NCBI GenBank assembly: GCA_002391625.1
Contig: DGFJ01000026.1
Location: 16,125 to 66,261, forward strand
Direction of reading: 5' to 3'
DNA length: 50,137 nt
Origin: Ruminococcaceae bacterium UBA3903
GTDB lineage: Bacteria > Bacillota > Clostridia > Oscillospirales > Acutalibacteraceae
Positions 1 to 8,288 of this stretch are shown here, piece after piece (the stretch's first letter is position 1; every line of letters starts with the position of its first letter). The notes below the pieces were generated by a model. That model had not been told where the DNA came from and did not search any database. It was given only the letters and a program-made list of their open reading frames with translations. The position numbers and the translations under genes were made by a program.

Positions 1-119
1 TATTCATGGTCAGCAGGTACGAATGAATCTTCTTCTGTTGCTGATGCAGACGCTACGCCCACACAGCACATTGATATTACTAACATTGCTGATAGTAATA
101 CACTTGTTAGCTTCTTCAT
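1..119 (-). CDS. Secreted protein, N-terminal fragment (cut by window edge)
   Basis: Only the first 39 codons are inside the window. They read as a signal peptide: a basic start (MKKLTSVLL), a hydrophobic core and an ASA-type cleavage region, followed by an acidic mature start (TEEDSFVPADHE). The ATG is preceded by TAGGAGGA at a good distance. The promoter and 5' hairpin are of the same design as those of the anchored starch-type proteins downstream, so it probably belongs to the same cell-surface system. Nothing visible indicates the catalytic or binding function. Confidence 0.7.
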   Translation of the reverse strand, partial: MKKLTSVLLSAMLVISMCCVGVASASATEEDSFVPADHE

Positions 120-145
120 TGGATTAGTCCTCCTAAAAATTTTTG

Positions 146-161
146 TGAAGTTTATACTTCA
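146..161 (-). promoter_or_regulatory. 5' leader hairpin of the partial secreted-protein gene
   Basis: On the minus strand TGAAG, a six-base loop TATAAA and CTTCA form a 5-bp hairpin that begins at the predicted transcription start. The same position and similar stem sequence occur at 2334-2351 and 4395-4411, with changed but still paired bases. Confidence 0.5.
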
Positions 162-169
162 GTGCAACT

Positions 170-198
170 ATTATACCTCACTAAATTTATTACTTCAA
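170..198 (-). promoter_or_regulatory. Promoter of the partial secreted-protein gene
   Basis: On the minus strand there is a -35 box TTGAAG (193-198), a 17-bp spacer and a -10 box TATAAT (170-175). The -35 box is identical to that of the gene at 1444-2307. Confidence 0.7.
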
Positions 199-470
199 GT
201 ACTTTTGTATTAAAAGTTAACAAAGTTTTAATTTTTTTACATTATGTAGTAATCTTTTTGAAATATTTGTACACATTACATATAAAAACAATAAGTTTTT
301 CCACAAAAAGACATATAAAATTTATGTAAAAACCGTAAAGAAAACAAACATCAGTATTTATCCTAATTATTAAGTTCAAATAAGTCAAAATGCCATTTCC
401 TTCAAACTAATATTATAGAAGCTTTTGTCGGCTAAAAATATTATATGGTATTTTTTGGAATTTATGTATT
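199..470. other. AT-rich intergenic stretch, no gene seen
   Basis: This lies between the end of the single-cohesin gene and the next promoter. It contains only A/T-rich sequence and weak imperfect palindromes such as ACATA...TATGT near 310-326. I see no convincing terminator or open reading frame. Confidence 0.5.
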
Positions 471-1175
471 TTATTCCTCTGTATTATCCTTCTTTTTATT
501 ACTTTTAATTTTAAATATAACAGCTAATATTACCAATAGTATAACTACGCCTACCAAAGCCAATATGATGTATGTCTGTGTTGACATCCCACCCCCATTT
601 TGTGGTAATGAACTGGCTGTGTCATCACTGGCAATTTGGTCGTAACCATCACCAGGGTTTACCACCTCATCCTGTGGCAACGTACCCTCTTGTACAGCTT
701 CGGTAATCACATAGTCATCGGTTGTTAAATTATTTAAATCTAAGTCAATTATTTCAGACATAGAATTTGTTACTTTACAATCAACTGCACCCTCCTTAAC
801 CTTAAAAGAGGCAGAAATAATCACCTGCTCTGACTTTATATCTATACCCTTAATAGCCTCTATTGCATTAAACACAATCTCACCTGCTGTGTTGGAGTTA
901 CAAACAACAGACTGTAGATATGGCGTGTTAACGGTATCCTTCATCAGCTCTAGGCTTTCGCTGTCATAAGCAATCGTCATATCCAGCCCTGCCACCAGCT
1001 TGTCAGGACATACCATTTTTACTGTGTATGTAACTACATCGCCAGCCGCAGCCTCCATATCGTTAACCTTTACCACGGAAGCTGCCGAAAAAGATACCAT
1101 TGCACAGGACATTAACATCATCATTGTGATTAACACCCCTGCCAATTTCACTAGACTTTTTTTATGCTTTACCAT
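471..1175 (-). CDS. Membrane-anchored single-cohesin surface protein
   Basis: The 234-residue product is probably a cell-surface anchor that captures dockerin-bearing proteins. It has a signal peptide (basic MVKHKKSLVK then a hydrophobic core), one cohesin-like beta-sandwich at about residues 30-160 (opening VVKVNDMEAAAGDVV, with a GLDMTIAYDSESLELM strand typical of cohesins), an acidic linker, and a C-terminal membrane helix followed by basic residues (KIKSNKKK). An upstream in-frame ATG at 1184 directly abuts the AAAGG ribosome-binding site. The ATG at 1175 lies nine bases away and is preferred. It has its own promoter. The neighbouring 1155-residue scaffoldin carries a C-terminal dockerin and is the obvious candidate ligand, though pairing specificity cannot be read from sequence alone. 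Confidence 0.8.
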   Translation of the reverse strand: MVKHKKSLVKLAGVLITMMMLMSCAMVSFSAASVVKVNDMEAAAGDVVTYTVKMVCPDKLVAGLDMTIAYDSESLELMKDTVNTPYLQSVVCNSNTAGEIVFNAIEAIKGIDIKSEQVIISASFKVKEGAVDCKVTNSMSEIIDLDLNNLTTDDYVITEAVQEGTLPQDEVVNPGDGYDQIASDDTASSLPQNGGGMSTQTYIILALVGVVILLVILAVIFKIKSNKKKDNTEE

Positions 1176-1198
1176 TTTTATCATCCTTTCAGAATTTT

Positions 1199-1215
1199 AT
1201 CTAAAATCAATAGAT
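1199..1215 (-). promoter_or_regulatory. Weak hairpin near the mRNA start of the single-cohesin gene
   Basis: ATCTA and TAGAT pair over a seven-base loop just downstream of the -10 box. The position is comparable to the stronger leader hairpins of neighbouring genes, but the sequence differs. Confidence 0.3.
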
Positions 1216-1217
1216 TT

Positions 1218-1246
1218 ATTATAAAGGTTTTAGGCAATAAATTCAA
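1218..1246 (-). promoter_or_regulatory. Promoter of the single-cohesin gene
   Basis: Minus-strand TTGAAT (1241-1246), a 17-bp spacer and TATAAT (1218-1223). Confidence 0.65.
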
Positions 1247-1377
1247 TACAATTAATGCAAAGATTGCTGGAAACATATAGCTTTTGTAAAATTTTGCTTT
1301 ATGCAGTCTGAAAATAAAGCATTGTCTTAAAAAACCTCCAGACACGCCCAGCATCAAAAACTTTTTTAGCCTGCAAA

Positions 1378-1405
1378 AACCCCCTCTGAATTATCAGAGG
1401 GGGTT
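1378..1405 (-). terminator. Intrinsic terminator after the 287-residue anchored protein
   Basis: A perfect 12-bp stem (AACCCCCTCTGA with its complement) encloses a 4-base loop. On the minus strand the 3' arm runs directly into a T-rich tail. Confidence 0.9.
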
Positions 1406-1443
1406 AATTAAAATTTTAGGAAACGTAATCAATAAAGATTAAA

Positions 1444-2307
1444 TTATTCAGTTACTTTTTTACGAGCTACAACTGCAACGCCTAAAGCAGCAACTAGGAT
1501 GATACCTAGCAGAATGTAAGGTGTGCCGTCGCCAGTAGTTGTTGTGCCTGTGCTAGCAGAAGAAGCTGTTGAAGATGTGCTTGATGAAGAAGTCTTGCTG
1601 CTAGAAGATGAGCTTGAAGAAGATGAAGATGAACTGCTAGAATCAGAAGAAGATGCATCGTCAGACTCTAGACCTAGCTCAGCTCTTAGCTCTTTACAAA
1701 TTGTGTCAAAGTCCTTACCTGTTTCAGCTTCGCCATCATTTTCCCATGGATGTTCAGAACCAGGAGCATAATCTTTAACAAATTGGTCATAGATTGTTTG
1801 GTTAGACTCAATTTCAGTTAAAGATGTACCAATGATTTTACCTAGAGATGATATACATTTGTGTGGACCGTAATTTGAGTGATTTTTCCAAGCAGCACCG
1901 ATAGCTGTTTTCTTTGAGTCAACTGGGTTTTCAAATGTATCGCCTGTTGCATAGATAGTATCACCGATACAATCAGCGCCCATTGTTGAGTCATATGTTT
2001 GGTAGCCTGATGAACCAGAGATGATGATTAAGTTCCAGTCGCCCTCTGGTACCTGATATGTAGCCTTTGTCATATCATCATTGTAAGTCATTTTTTCGTC
2101 TCTTGTCTGCCACTCTGCAACACCAGCTCCGCTGCCACCTGTGTTCCAGATATGTGCATATGCAGTTGTGTTTGCTTTAGCCCACTGTGCATTAGGTACT
2201 TCCCAAGTGATTTCTCCGCTGTATGCAGAAGAAGTAATTGTAGCAAAACTGAACATTGTAGCTACTAAAGCAACAACTAGAGAGATGCTTAAAATTTTCT
2301 TAGACAT
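1444..2307 (-). CDS. Membrane-anchored surface protein with starch-binding-like N-terminal module
   Basis: The 287-residue product has a signal peptide, then a module at about residues 30-180 rich in aromatic residues (ITWEVP, YAHIWN, AEWQT, GYQTYD, CIGDT). A Ser-rich low-complexity linker of about 45 residues follows, then a C-terminal membrane helix ending ARKKVTE. The N-terminal module is clearly homologous to that of the 576-residue neighbour. Its aromatic pattern resembles CBM25/26-type starch-binding modules and the Sas-type adhesins of R. bromii, but I cannot assign it to a family by eye. The start is placed at MSKKILS because AGGAGG precedes it; the longer reading has no ribosome-binding site. 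It has its own promoter and terminator. An inferred role is starch adhesion at the cell envelope. Confidence 0.75.
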   Translation of the reverse strand: MSKKILSISLVVALVATMFSFATITSSAYSGEITWEVPNAQWAKANTTAYAHIWNTGGSGAGVAEWQTRDEKMTYNDDMTKATYQVPEGDWNLIIISGSSGYQTYDSTMGADCIGDTIYATGDTFENPVDSKKTAIGAAWKNHSNYGPHKCISSLGKIIGTSLTEIESNQTIYDQFVKDYAPGSEHPWENDGEAETGKDFDTICKELRAELGLESDDASSSDSSSSSSSSSSSSSSSKTSSSSTSSTASSASTGTTTTGDGTPYILLGIILVAALGVAVVARKKVTE

Positions 2308-2333
2308 TTGTTTGTCTCCTCCTAAATATTTTT

Positions 2334-2351
2334 CCGAAGCATTTACCTCAG
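2334..2351 (-). promoter_or_regulatory. 5' leader hairpin of the 287-residue anchored protein
   Basis: On the minus strand CTGAGG, loop TAAATG and CTTCGG form a 6-bp stem with two G-U pairs, starting at the predicted +1. It matches the hairpins at 4395-4411 and 146-161. Confidence 0.55.
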
Positions 2352-2358
2352 TACAATG

Positions 2359-2387
2359 ATTATATACCAATCCTTAGAAAACTTCAA
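2359..2387 (-). promoter_or_regulatory. Promoter of the 287-residue anchored protein
   Basis: Minus-strand TTGAAG (2382-2387), a 17-bp spacer and TATAAT (2359-2364). Confidence 0.7.
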
Positions 2388-2565
2388 CCACTTTTGTAAA
2401 TTTTTTTCCCTTTTTAATGGGACTAAACATAAAAAATTACTGATAAATTCTATATAATTCGCACATAAAAATATAACTCATTAGCATAAGCCCACTAACA
2501 TATCGCTGGATTACACAGCATTGCATATTGTCTATTTTATTTTGTTAAATACTCGTATAAATAAA

Positions 2566-2593
2566 AGGTGCATATCTATATGGATATGCACCT
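2566..2593 (-). terminator. Intrinsic terminator after the 576-residue anchored protein
   Basis: An 11-bp perfect stem (AGGTGCATATC and its complement) with a 6-base loop is followed on the minus strand by TTTATTTAT. Confidence 0.85.
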
Positions 2594-2626
2594 AAGTAAG
2601 GACTTATATTATTTTATTGTAAATAA

Positions 2627-4357
2627 TCAGCCGTTTTCTCTTTTACGAGCTAGGTAAACAACAACTAAAGCAGCAGCAAGAACTGTTGCGATAACAGCAG
2701 CTACAGCTGTATCAGCTGTGTCAACTGTGCCTGTACCTTTACCTGTTGTGTTTGAAGAAGAGTTGTTAGAACCTGAAGATGAGCCACCTGATGAAGATGG
2801 GTTAGAAGCATTAGGATCTGTTGGAGGTAGTGTAGCTGGTTCTTTCTCTGTTGGAACTTCACCCTCATTTACGTGTGTGTAATCCATATCAAAATATGGG
2901 TTAACAGCTACTGCATCATATTCCCAATATTCGTCAGCAACAGTTACAGCCTTGCCATCCTTTAATAGAGGCTTGTCTGTAGTTTCACCTGTTCTTGGGT
3001 TGAAATATAGCCAACCAACATGATAAACTGTCTGGTCTTCACCTGTTAGTGGGTTATTAACAACCTCTGTGCTTGTAACAGTGTTTAGACAACCGGAAAC
3101 ATAAGCACCGTCTTTAGCTTCTGGATAATTCTTCTGAATTTCTGCACCTAATACAGTCATCTGAGGATCATCAATCTTAATATCCTCGGTTTGCAGCTTA
3201 AACTTTTTGTTCTCTGCTACTGCATCGCTGATACCGTTGTTCCAGATGATGTTTGTTGCAAAGGAAGGAGCGTAACCCATGTAAATATTTTTCATGCCTT
3301 CAACCTTTACTGGAGTAGCAGGTACGCCAGGCCAATTGGCATTGCTTACTGAACCATAGTACCAGTAGAAGCCGATTTCAAAGCCAGCGTCTTTTTTGTC
3401 AGCGTTTGTTGTTATCCATTCCTCAGGAGCTTGGAAATAATAAACGTTGTAATAGCCGTCCCAATCCTCTGGAGCGCCAGCAGCAATTAATGCTTCTCTG
3501 TTGCTGTCCTTTGCAGGTACGTTCATACCCTCTGGCAAAGGCAGACCAGCAATACGTCCATATTCGTCAGCTGTTGGAGCCTCTGTTGGTGCTGCTGTAG
3601 GAGCTGCTGTTGGAGCAGCTGTTGGAGCTGCTGTTGGTGCAGCTGTAGGAGCAGAAGGATCTGCTGTTGGAGCATCAGTTACTGGCTCTGTTGGATGTGC
3701 AGCTAGAATCTCATTGATTTTAGCAATGTAATTTGCTCTTGCTTCATCTGTAATTAGAGCAGGATTGTCATAGCCAGTTTGACCAGCATCCCTGCCTGCC
3801 TTGTAAGCTGTGATAAATGTGTCAGTAACACTTTCTGGTGTTTCGCCAGCTACCAAGCCAACGCCCTGTACTTTACCAGTGCTGGTAATAGCAATATGTG
3901 CACCATAGCTAGCATTGTTTTTCCAACCGCACTCTAGAGCAGTTTTTGAGCTGTCAACTGGAACTTCCAGCTCGCCGCCTGTTAGATATGCTGTGTCGCC
4001 ATAGCAAGCTGGGCCAAATGTTGTATCATATGTCTGTAGTCCGCCTGGCATACAGCTAAAGATTACTAAATCCCAGCCATTACCTGTTGGGTTAACTGGT
4101 ACATCATAAGAGTATAGCTTATCAGCCTCTACCTCTTTCATTTTCTCGACCTTTGTCTGCCAAGCGCCTAAGCCCTCGCCAACTCCGTTCCAAATATGTG
4201 CATAGTATTTTGTTGCACCTGCATCAACCCAAGTCTTTGGGACTTCAAAGTTAATAGTGCCGTCTACATCAGCAGCAGATGGAGAAATAGTAGCAACAGA
4301 TGTCATTGCACCAACCATCATAACCGCCAATAGTACGCTAAGTACTTTCTTGGACAT
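2627..4357 (-). CDS. Membrane-anchored two-module starch-binding-like protein (Sas20-like in layout)
   Basis: The 576-residue product has a signal peptide (1-29) and an N-terminal module at about 32-175 (INFEVPKTW, YYAHIWNG, GAWQTK, LQTYDTTFG, CYGDT) shared with the 287-residue neighbour. A PTAAPTAAPT-type linker runs over about 225-268. A second module at about 280-420 carries YNVYYFQAPEEW, IGFYWYYGS, NWPGVP and NIIWNNG, a pattern typical of CBM26-like starch-binding domains. A Ser/Asn-rich spacer and a C-terminal membrane helix ending in ARKRENG complete it. Expected place and role are the cell surface and holding starch granules or maltodextrins. The layout recalls Sas20 of R. bromii, but I have not aligned it. 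AAGGAGG precedes the ATG. Confidence 0.75.
   Translation of the reverse strand: MSKKVLSVLLAVMMVGAMTSVATISPSAADVDGTINFEVPKTWVDAGATKYYAHIWNGVGEGLGAWQTKVEKMKEVEADKLYSYDVPVNPTGNGWDLVIFSCMPGGLQTYDTTFGPACYGDTAYLTGGELEVPVDSSKTALECGWKNNASYGAHIAITSTGKVQGVGLVAGETPESVTDTFITAYKAGRDAGQTGYDNPALITDEARANYIAKINEILAAHPTEPVTDAPTADPSAPTAAPTAAPTAAPTAAPTAAPTEAPTADEYGRIAGLPLPEGMNVPAKDSNREALIAAGAPEDWDGYYNVYYFQAPEEWITTNADKKDAGFEIGFYWYYGSVSNANWPGVPATPVKVEGMKNIYMGYAPSFATNIIWNNGISDAVAENKKFKLQTEDIKIDDPQMTVLGAEIQKNYPEAKDGAYVSGCLNTVTSTEVVNNPLTGEDQTVYHVGWLYFNPRTGETTDKPLLKDGKAVTVADEYWEYDAVAVNPYFDMDYTHVNEGEVPTEKEPATLPPTDPNASNPSSSGGSSSGSNNSSSNTTGKGTGTVDTADTAVAAVIATVLAAALVVVYLARKRENG
3560..3680 (-). repeat. Tandem repeat coding a PTAAPT linker
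   Basis: An in-frame 12-base unit coding Pro-Thr-Ala-Ala is repeated several times between the two binding modules. Comparable PT-rich repeats occur in the scaffoldin gene. These tracts can expand or contract by slippage and give long false reading frames on the opposite strand. Confidence 0.75.
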
Positions 4358-4394
4358 TTTTGTTTCCTCCTTAAAATATAAATAAAAATAGTTT

Positions 4395-4411
4395 CCGAAG
4401 TTAACCTTCAG
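4395..4411 (-). promoter_or_regulatory. 5' leader hairpin of the 576-residue anchored protein
   Basis: On the minus strand CTGAAG, loop GTTAA and CTTCGG form a 6-bp stem starting at the predicted +1. The downstream AACTTCGGAAA string is shared with the 287-residue gene's leader. Confidence 0.55.
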
Positions 4412-4418
4412 TACTGTT

Positions 4419-4447
4419 ATTATACACCATTACTTTATTGTGTGCAA
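4419..4447 (-). promoter_or_regulatory. Promoter of the 576-residue anchored protein
   Basis: Minus-strand TTGCAC (4442-4447), a 17-bp spacer and TATAAT (4419-4424). The rest of the gap up to about 4700 is AT-rich without a gene. Confidence 0.7.
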
Positions 4448-4701
4448 TACATTTGACTATTTTATTAACGAATTATCCACCACAAATTAAGGCTAAATGG
4501 GCTTTTTCTACAAACTGACGGTGAATATTTTAGTACTTATTTACAGTTTAGTTTTATTAGTTTTTTATCAATGCTATTGTAATGAAAATACATAATTAAC
4601 TGTTTTGAAAATAACTAATAATATTTTTAGCCAAATTTCTTTTTTGTGTTTTTTCTATAGCACTTATTTTGCCAAAATAATAACTGTAGCAATGGAAAAA
4701 T

Positions 4702-4736
4702 GAACCACAGGCACTCAAACGAGTTACCTGCGGTTC
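4702..4736 (-). terminator. Intrinsic terminator after the scaffoldin gene
   Basis: On the minus strand GAACCGCAGG pairs with CCTGTGGTTC (one G-U), with an inner ACTC/GAGT helix, followed by ATTTTTCC. Confidence 0.85.
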
Positions 4737-4782
4737 ATTAGCTTGTAAATAAATATTAACTAATTTACATTATGCTTATTGA

Positions 4783-7700
4783 TTATTTTCTATAAGCACT
4801 TAAATCAGTGATAATTCTAGCAAGATACTGACGGATTCGTAGAATATCCATAGTAGTAATTCTGCCGTCGTTGTCTATATCACCATTAAGGAAGCCTTGA
4901 TCTGTTAATACGCCCTTTTTAGCAATATATTTAGCTAGCAGTAATGCATCTGCTGGTGTAATTCTGCCATCGCCATTAACATCACCGATTATCTCGTGTG
5001 GGCAATATGTTTCAACCTTACCTGTAAATGTTGAACCTAGAACCTCCTGTACACCGTCATACCAATATTGGAAACCAGCTGCATCAAATTTCTCAGCAGC
5101 ACTTATGTCCTTAATATGATATGTTAATGTTGTGTAACCATCCTTCTTTGCAACGAAACGGATAGCCATCATTTCTGCACCGTTTGCGTCCTTGTAACAT
5201 TCTTCACCGTAGTTACTTGTAGCAACGAAGGCAATATATCCAGGATCTGTCATATCTAGATAAATATCATCAAATGGATTAACGAAATCTACACCTGCGT
5301 TAGAACCAAATGTTGTATCTATGTCCAACATATCAGTATCATAATAAGCATACAATGCTGCACCATAAACTGTGATAGGGGCTTTAAAGTTCATTCTCAT
5401 TGTTACAGTATCACCAGCGTGAACCTTTACAACACCACCACCGTTTGTTATCTCTCCACCTGGGGTAGTAGCAGGCATAGTTGGTGCTACTGATGGGTCA
5501 GCTGTTGGAGCTTGTGTTGGTGCCTGTGTTGGAGCTTGTGTTGGAGCTTGTGTTGGTGCTTGTGTTGGAGCTTGTGTTGGTGCCTGTGTTGGTGCCTGTG
5601 TTGGTGGTTCTGTTGGAGCAGTGCTAACAAATGTTAGTGAGCTGTCTGTAATACCACCGTTAATCATAACACCAGTTTTATTGTTTACATAATCCTTATC
5701 GTCAACACCAAAGAACTCGCAAACATAATCTGAAATCTTATATGTGCCAGACTTTGTAGCTTTAAACTGAACAGCTAGAACATTAGTAGCCTTTGTGATA
5801 CCAACGCCCATATAGTTAACGCAGTTTGCCAAAACCATGTTTTCTCTGTCTACGTTATATACAGTTGATGCGTCAATAGCTGGCATAACAGTGCTGGATT
5901 CGCCAATAGCGTAAGCAACACCTGTGTTTGTTGCTACACCATCTTTACCAAAGGTTCTGTCAACAGCCAAGCCGTTAGAATCATATGAAAGATGAATGTT
6001 CCAACCTGAAATCTCTACATCATTTGCACAGCCTAGCTTAACCATGTATCTTACTACATCGCCTTCGTTAACTGTAAATGTCTTGCTATTTGTTTCTGGC
6101 TCATTATTTGGAGCTGTAGGAGCTGATGTTGGACCAGCTGTAGGAGCAGCTGTAGGAGCTACAGTTACAGGCTCTGTTGCTGGAGCAGTAGGAATTTCTC
6201 CGTTAACTGTTACTGCATTGTCTAATGATAAATTAGCAGATGTTGACTTACCGTTGTCATCTACTAGGTTAATCATATCCTCGCCCATAATCTCTTTCAT
6301 TTTGTATGAAAGCTCTGTTGTTGTATCCTTTAAGGCGGTAAATTTAACAACTGCTAAATCCTTAGCGGTTGAAAAATCTGAAGCTGTAGCGTTAGCACCG
6401 TTAGCAGCTATCATACCCTTTGATGCTAGCTCTGCACCATTAACCGTGGTTAAACCAACATAGCTTGGGAATGTTACACCGTCTGTACCATATGTGCTGT
6501 CTAGCTTTAGAGCGGTGTTGTCATAGTTAACAACAAAGTCAAAGCCTGCAACACCTGCTGTGTTCTTTGCCTGTACCTTGTATGCTACTGTATCACCAGC
6601 TTTTACTGTAACCTTTGAAGATGCAGTAACATTTGATGAAGTACCTATTGCAGCGTCACAGGCTAGCGTCACACCAGACACTGGCTGACCAGCATTTACA
6701 TAATCTGTTAGGTTGCTGTCAAACATTTCTTTCATAATGTAAGAAATAGATGTTGAACCTGATTTCTTTGCTGTAAACTTAATTGTTGCTAAGGATTTAC
6801 CTGATGACAGGTCATACAACGCACTGCTTGAGGATAGTGCATTAAATATAACTGTACCAGCGTTGCCAGTGTTGGAAACAACTGTTCCGCCTAAGTCTGT
6901 GCTGACGCCGTTGTCACCATATGAAGTATCAACAGCCAGCATTGAGCTGTCATAGGTTGTATCAAATGCGATACCATTCATCTTTGTAGCTGTTTTAGCA
7001 TCTACCTTAAACTCTACTGTTTGTCCCTCTGTTACAGTAATGTCTTTCTTACCTGTAGTAGAAGCAGGACTTGATGTAGGAGCAGCTGTAGGAGCAGCTG
7101 TTGGTGTAGATGTTGGTGTAGATGTAGGTGCTACAGTTGGTTTAGCTGTTGGTGATGTAGGAGCTATTGAGCCATCGCCACCAATACTAGCTAAAGGAAC
7201 TGTAATATTATCTATATCGTCTTTCTCAGCGGATGTACTTGTATCTGAAGCATAGCTACCCATTACATTATCAAGCATTGATGGGTCATGTGGAATACAA
7301 TCCAGTGCTGATTCGCCTCTGGTTGCTAACAGCATAGCACCAATACCGTACTTTGCAACGTAGCTAGAGTCAACGCCTAAAACTGATAGTGGAATTTTAA
7401 TCTCATAGAATGAATCATATGTTGTATCATGCTTACCGCTGCTACCTGTATATGTTAGGTAGTCAACCCAATCTGCACTGTCACTGTAAACGTCAGATGG
7501 AGAATCGGAGTTGTTTAAGCCAGTAAGTGAGCTGCCTAGGAAGCCCTGTTTCATTTTGTACGAAATGCCAGCCTTAGCAAAGCCCTGACAGTAAGGGGCA
7601 ACGTAGCTTGTGTTACCCTCAGCATCTGCTGCGGAGAATATTGATGGTTCTCCTGAACCTGGCTTGCCACTCATATAAAGTAGCTTGTCAACATGTGTGC

Positions 7701-8250
7701 CAAAAGTAACACCCATTTTTTGACCCCAGATAGAACCGCCTGTTGTATTTTTGTTTGTCATGCTTGTGCTGTTTGGATCTACGCTAAGTGCTAAAATTAG
7801 CGGAACATTCAAAACTCTGCCGCCGTCGCTTAATGGACCGTCGCCTGATCTAGCCCATGTGTCTGTGGTGTTAACCATTTGCCAGCCAACATACAGGTTT
7901 TCGCTGTCCCAAGCACCATATAAAGAGTATGTATCAAGAACACAGTTCTCGTGACCACCCTTCCAGTGATTGGCAACATCCCAGGCAGCACCCTGTGCAA
8001 TTAACATGTCCTCTGACCAATCGTTAAATTCGCCATCAACAGTTATTGTAGCCTGCTTGCCCACCTTGTTGTTTGGGTTAGTGGAATACTTGCCGGTTTC
8101 AGCTGGTGTTGTTGCACCACCAGAACCTGCACTAACGTTTTCGTCTGTTGTTGTTGCGGCTGAAACACTAGAAACAGGCACGCAACACATAGAAGCAACT
8201 AGCATAATTGATAACAATATGCTGACCGCCTTACTATGTCGTTTTACCAT
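4783..8250 (-). CDS. Scaffoldin-like secreted protein: N-terminal binding module, four cohesin-like modules, dockerin
   Basis: The 1155-residue product has a signal peptide (1-32) and a large module at about 45-360 of DOMON/CBM9-like appearance (ITVDGEFNDWSEDM, LYGAWDSENLYVGWQ). Four cohesin-like modules follow at about 400-535, 540-690, 725-865 and 930-1070. Each opens with a V.AGDTV-type strand and has a Y(D)..ML.VDT.(F/Y)G stretch. PT-rich linkers separate most of them. A C-terminal dockerin at about 1087-1150 has two calcium loops (DVNGDGRITPADAL and DIDNDGRITTMDIL). It should both recruit dockerin enzymes and itself dock onto a cohesin, such as the anchored cohesin protein at 471-1175. 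This fits an adaptor scaffoldin of an amylosome. The cohesin modules are divergent, so binding ability is inferred. AGGAGGAG precedes the ATG. It has no membrane anchor of its own. Confidence 0.85.
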   Translation of the reverse strand: MVKRHSKAVSILLSIMLVASMCCVPVSSVSAATTTDENVSAGSGGATTPAETGKYSTNPNNKVGKQATITVDGEFNDWSEDMLIAQGAAWDVANHWKGGHENCVLDTYSLYGAWDSENLYVGWQMVNTTDTWARSGDGPLSDGGRVLNVPLILALSVDPNSTSMTNKNTTGGSIWGQKMGVTFGTHVDKLLYMSGKPGSGEPSIFSAADAEGNTSYVAPYCQGFAKAGISYKMKQGFLGSSLTGLNNSDSPSDVYSDSADWVDYLTYTGSSGKHDTTYDSFYEIKIPLSVLGVDSSYVAKYGIGAMLLATRGESALDCIPHDPSMLDNVMGSYASDTSTSAEKDDIDNITVPLASIGGDGSIAPTSPTAKPTVAPTSTPTSTPTAAPTAAPTSSPASTTGKKDITVTEGQTVEFKVDAKTATKMNGIAFDTTYDSSMLAVDTSYGDNGVSTDLGGTVVSNTGNAGTVIFNALSSSSALYDLSSGKSLATIKFTAKKSGSTSISYIMKEMFDSNLTDYVNAGQPVSGVTLACDAAIGTSSNVTASSKVTVKAGDTVAYKVQAKNTAGVAGFDFVVNYDNTALKLDSTYGTDGVTFPSYVGLTTVNGAELASKGMIAANGANATASDFSTAKDLAVVKFTALKDTTTELSYKMKEIMGEDMINLVDDNGKSTSANLSLDNAVTVNGEIPTAPATEPVTVAPTAAPTAGPTSAPTAPNNEPETNSKTFTVNEGDVVRYMVKLGCANDVEISGWNIHLSYDSNGLAVDRTFGKDGVATNTGVAYAIGESSTVMPAIDASTVYNVDRENMVLANCVNYMGVGITKATNVLAVQFKATKSGTYKISDYVCEFFGVDDKDYVNNKTGVMINGGITDSSLTFVSTAPTEPPTQAPTQAPTQAPTQAPTQAPTQAPTQAPTQAPTADPSVAPTMPATTPGGEITNGGGVVKVHAGDTVTMRMNFKAPITVYGAALYAYYDTDMLDIDTTFGSNAGVDFVNPFDDIYLDMTDPGYIAFVATSNYGEECYKDANGAEMMAIRFVAKKDGYTTLTYHIKDISAAEKFDAAGFQYWYDGVQEVLGSTFTGKVETYCPHEIIGDVNGDGRITPADALLLAKYIAKKGVLTDQGFLNGDIDNDGRITTMDILRIRQYLARIITDLSAYRK
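5490..5620 (-). repeat. Tandem repeat coding a PTQA linker in the scaffoldin
   Basis: About ten copies of a 12-base unit coding Pro-Thr-Gln-Ala separate the third and fourth cohesin-like modules. Shorter PT-rich tracts are at about 6105-6200 and 7065-7165. Confidence 0.8.
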
Positions 8251-8288
8251 TGGAAACTCCTCCTTTATTTCGCTATTAAGCAGTTTCC

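Noticed and set aside
1523..1771. Acidic frame on the plus strand
   Set aside because: It is the antisense of the Ser-rich linker of the 287-residue anchored protein.
2590..2606. AAGTAAGGACTT as a further ANTAR-type hairpin
   Set aside because: The pairing leaves a four-base loop instead of a hexaloop, and it lies after a terminator in no gene's leader.
3501..3731. Ala/Val/Gly-rich frame on the plus strand, and similar ones at 5996-6463 and 7040-7255
   Set aside because: They are antisense shadows of the PT-rich linker repeats of the anchored protein and the scaffoldin, without ribosome-binding sites.
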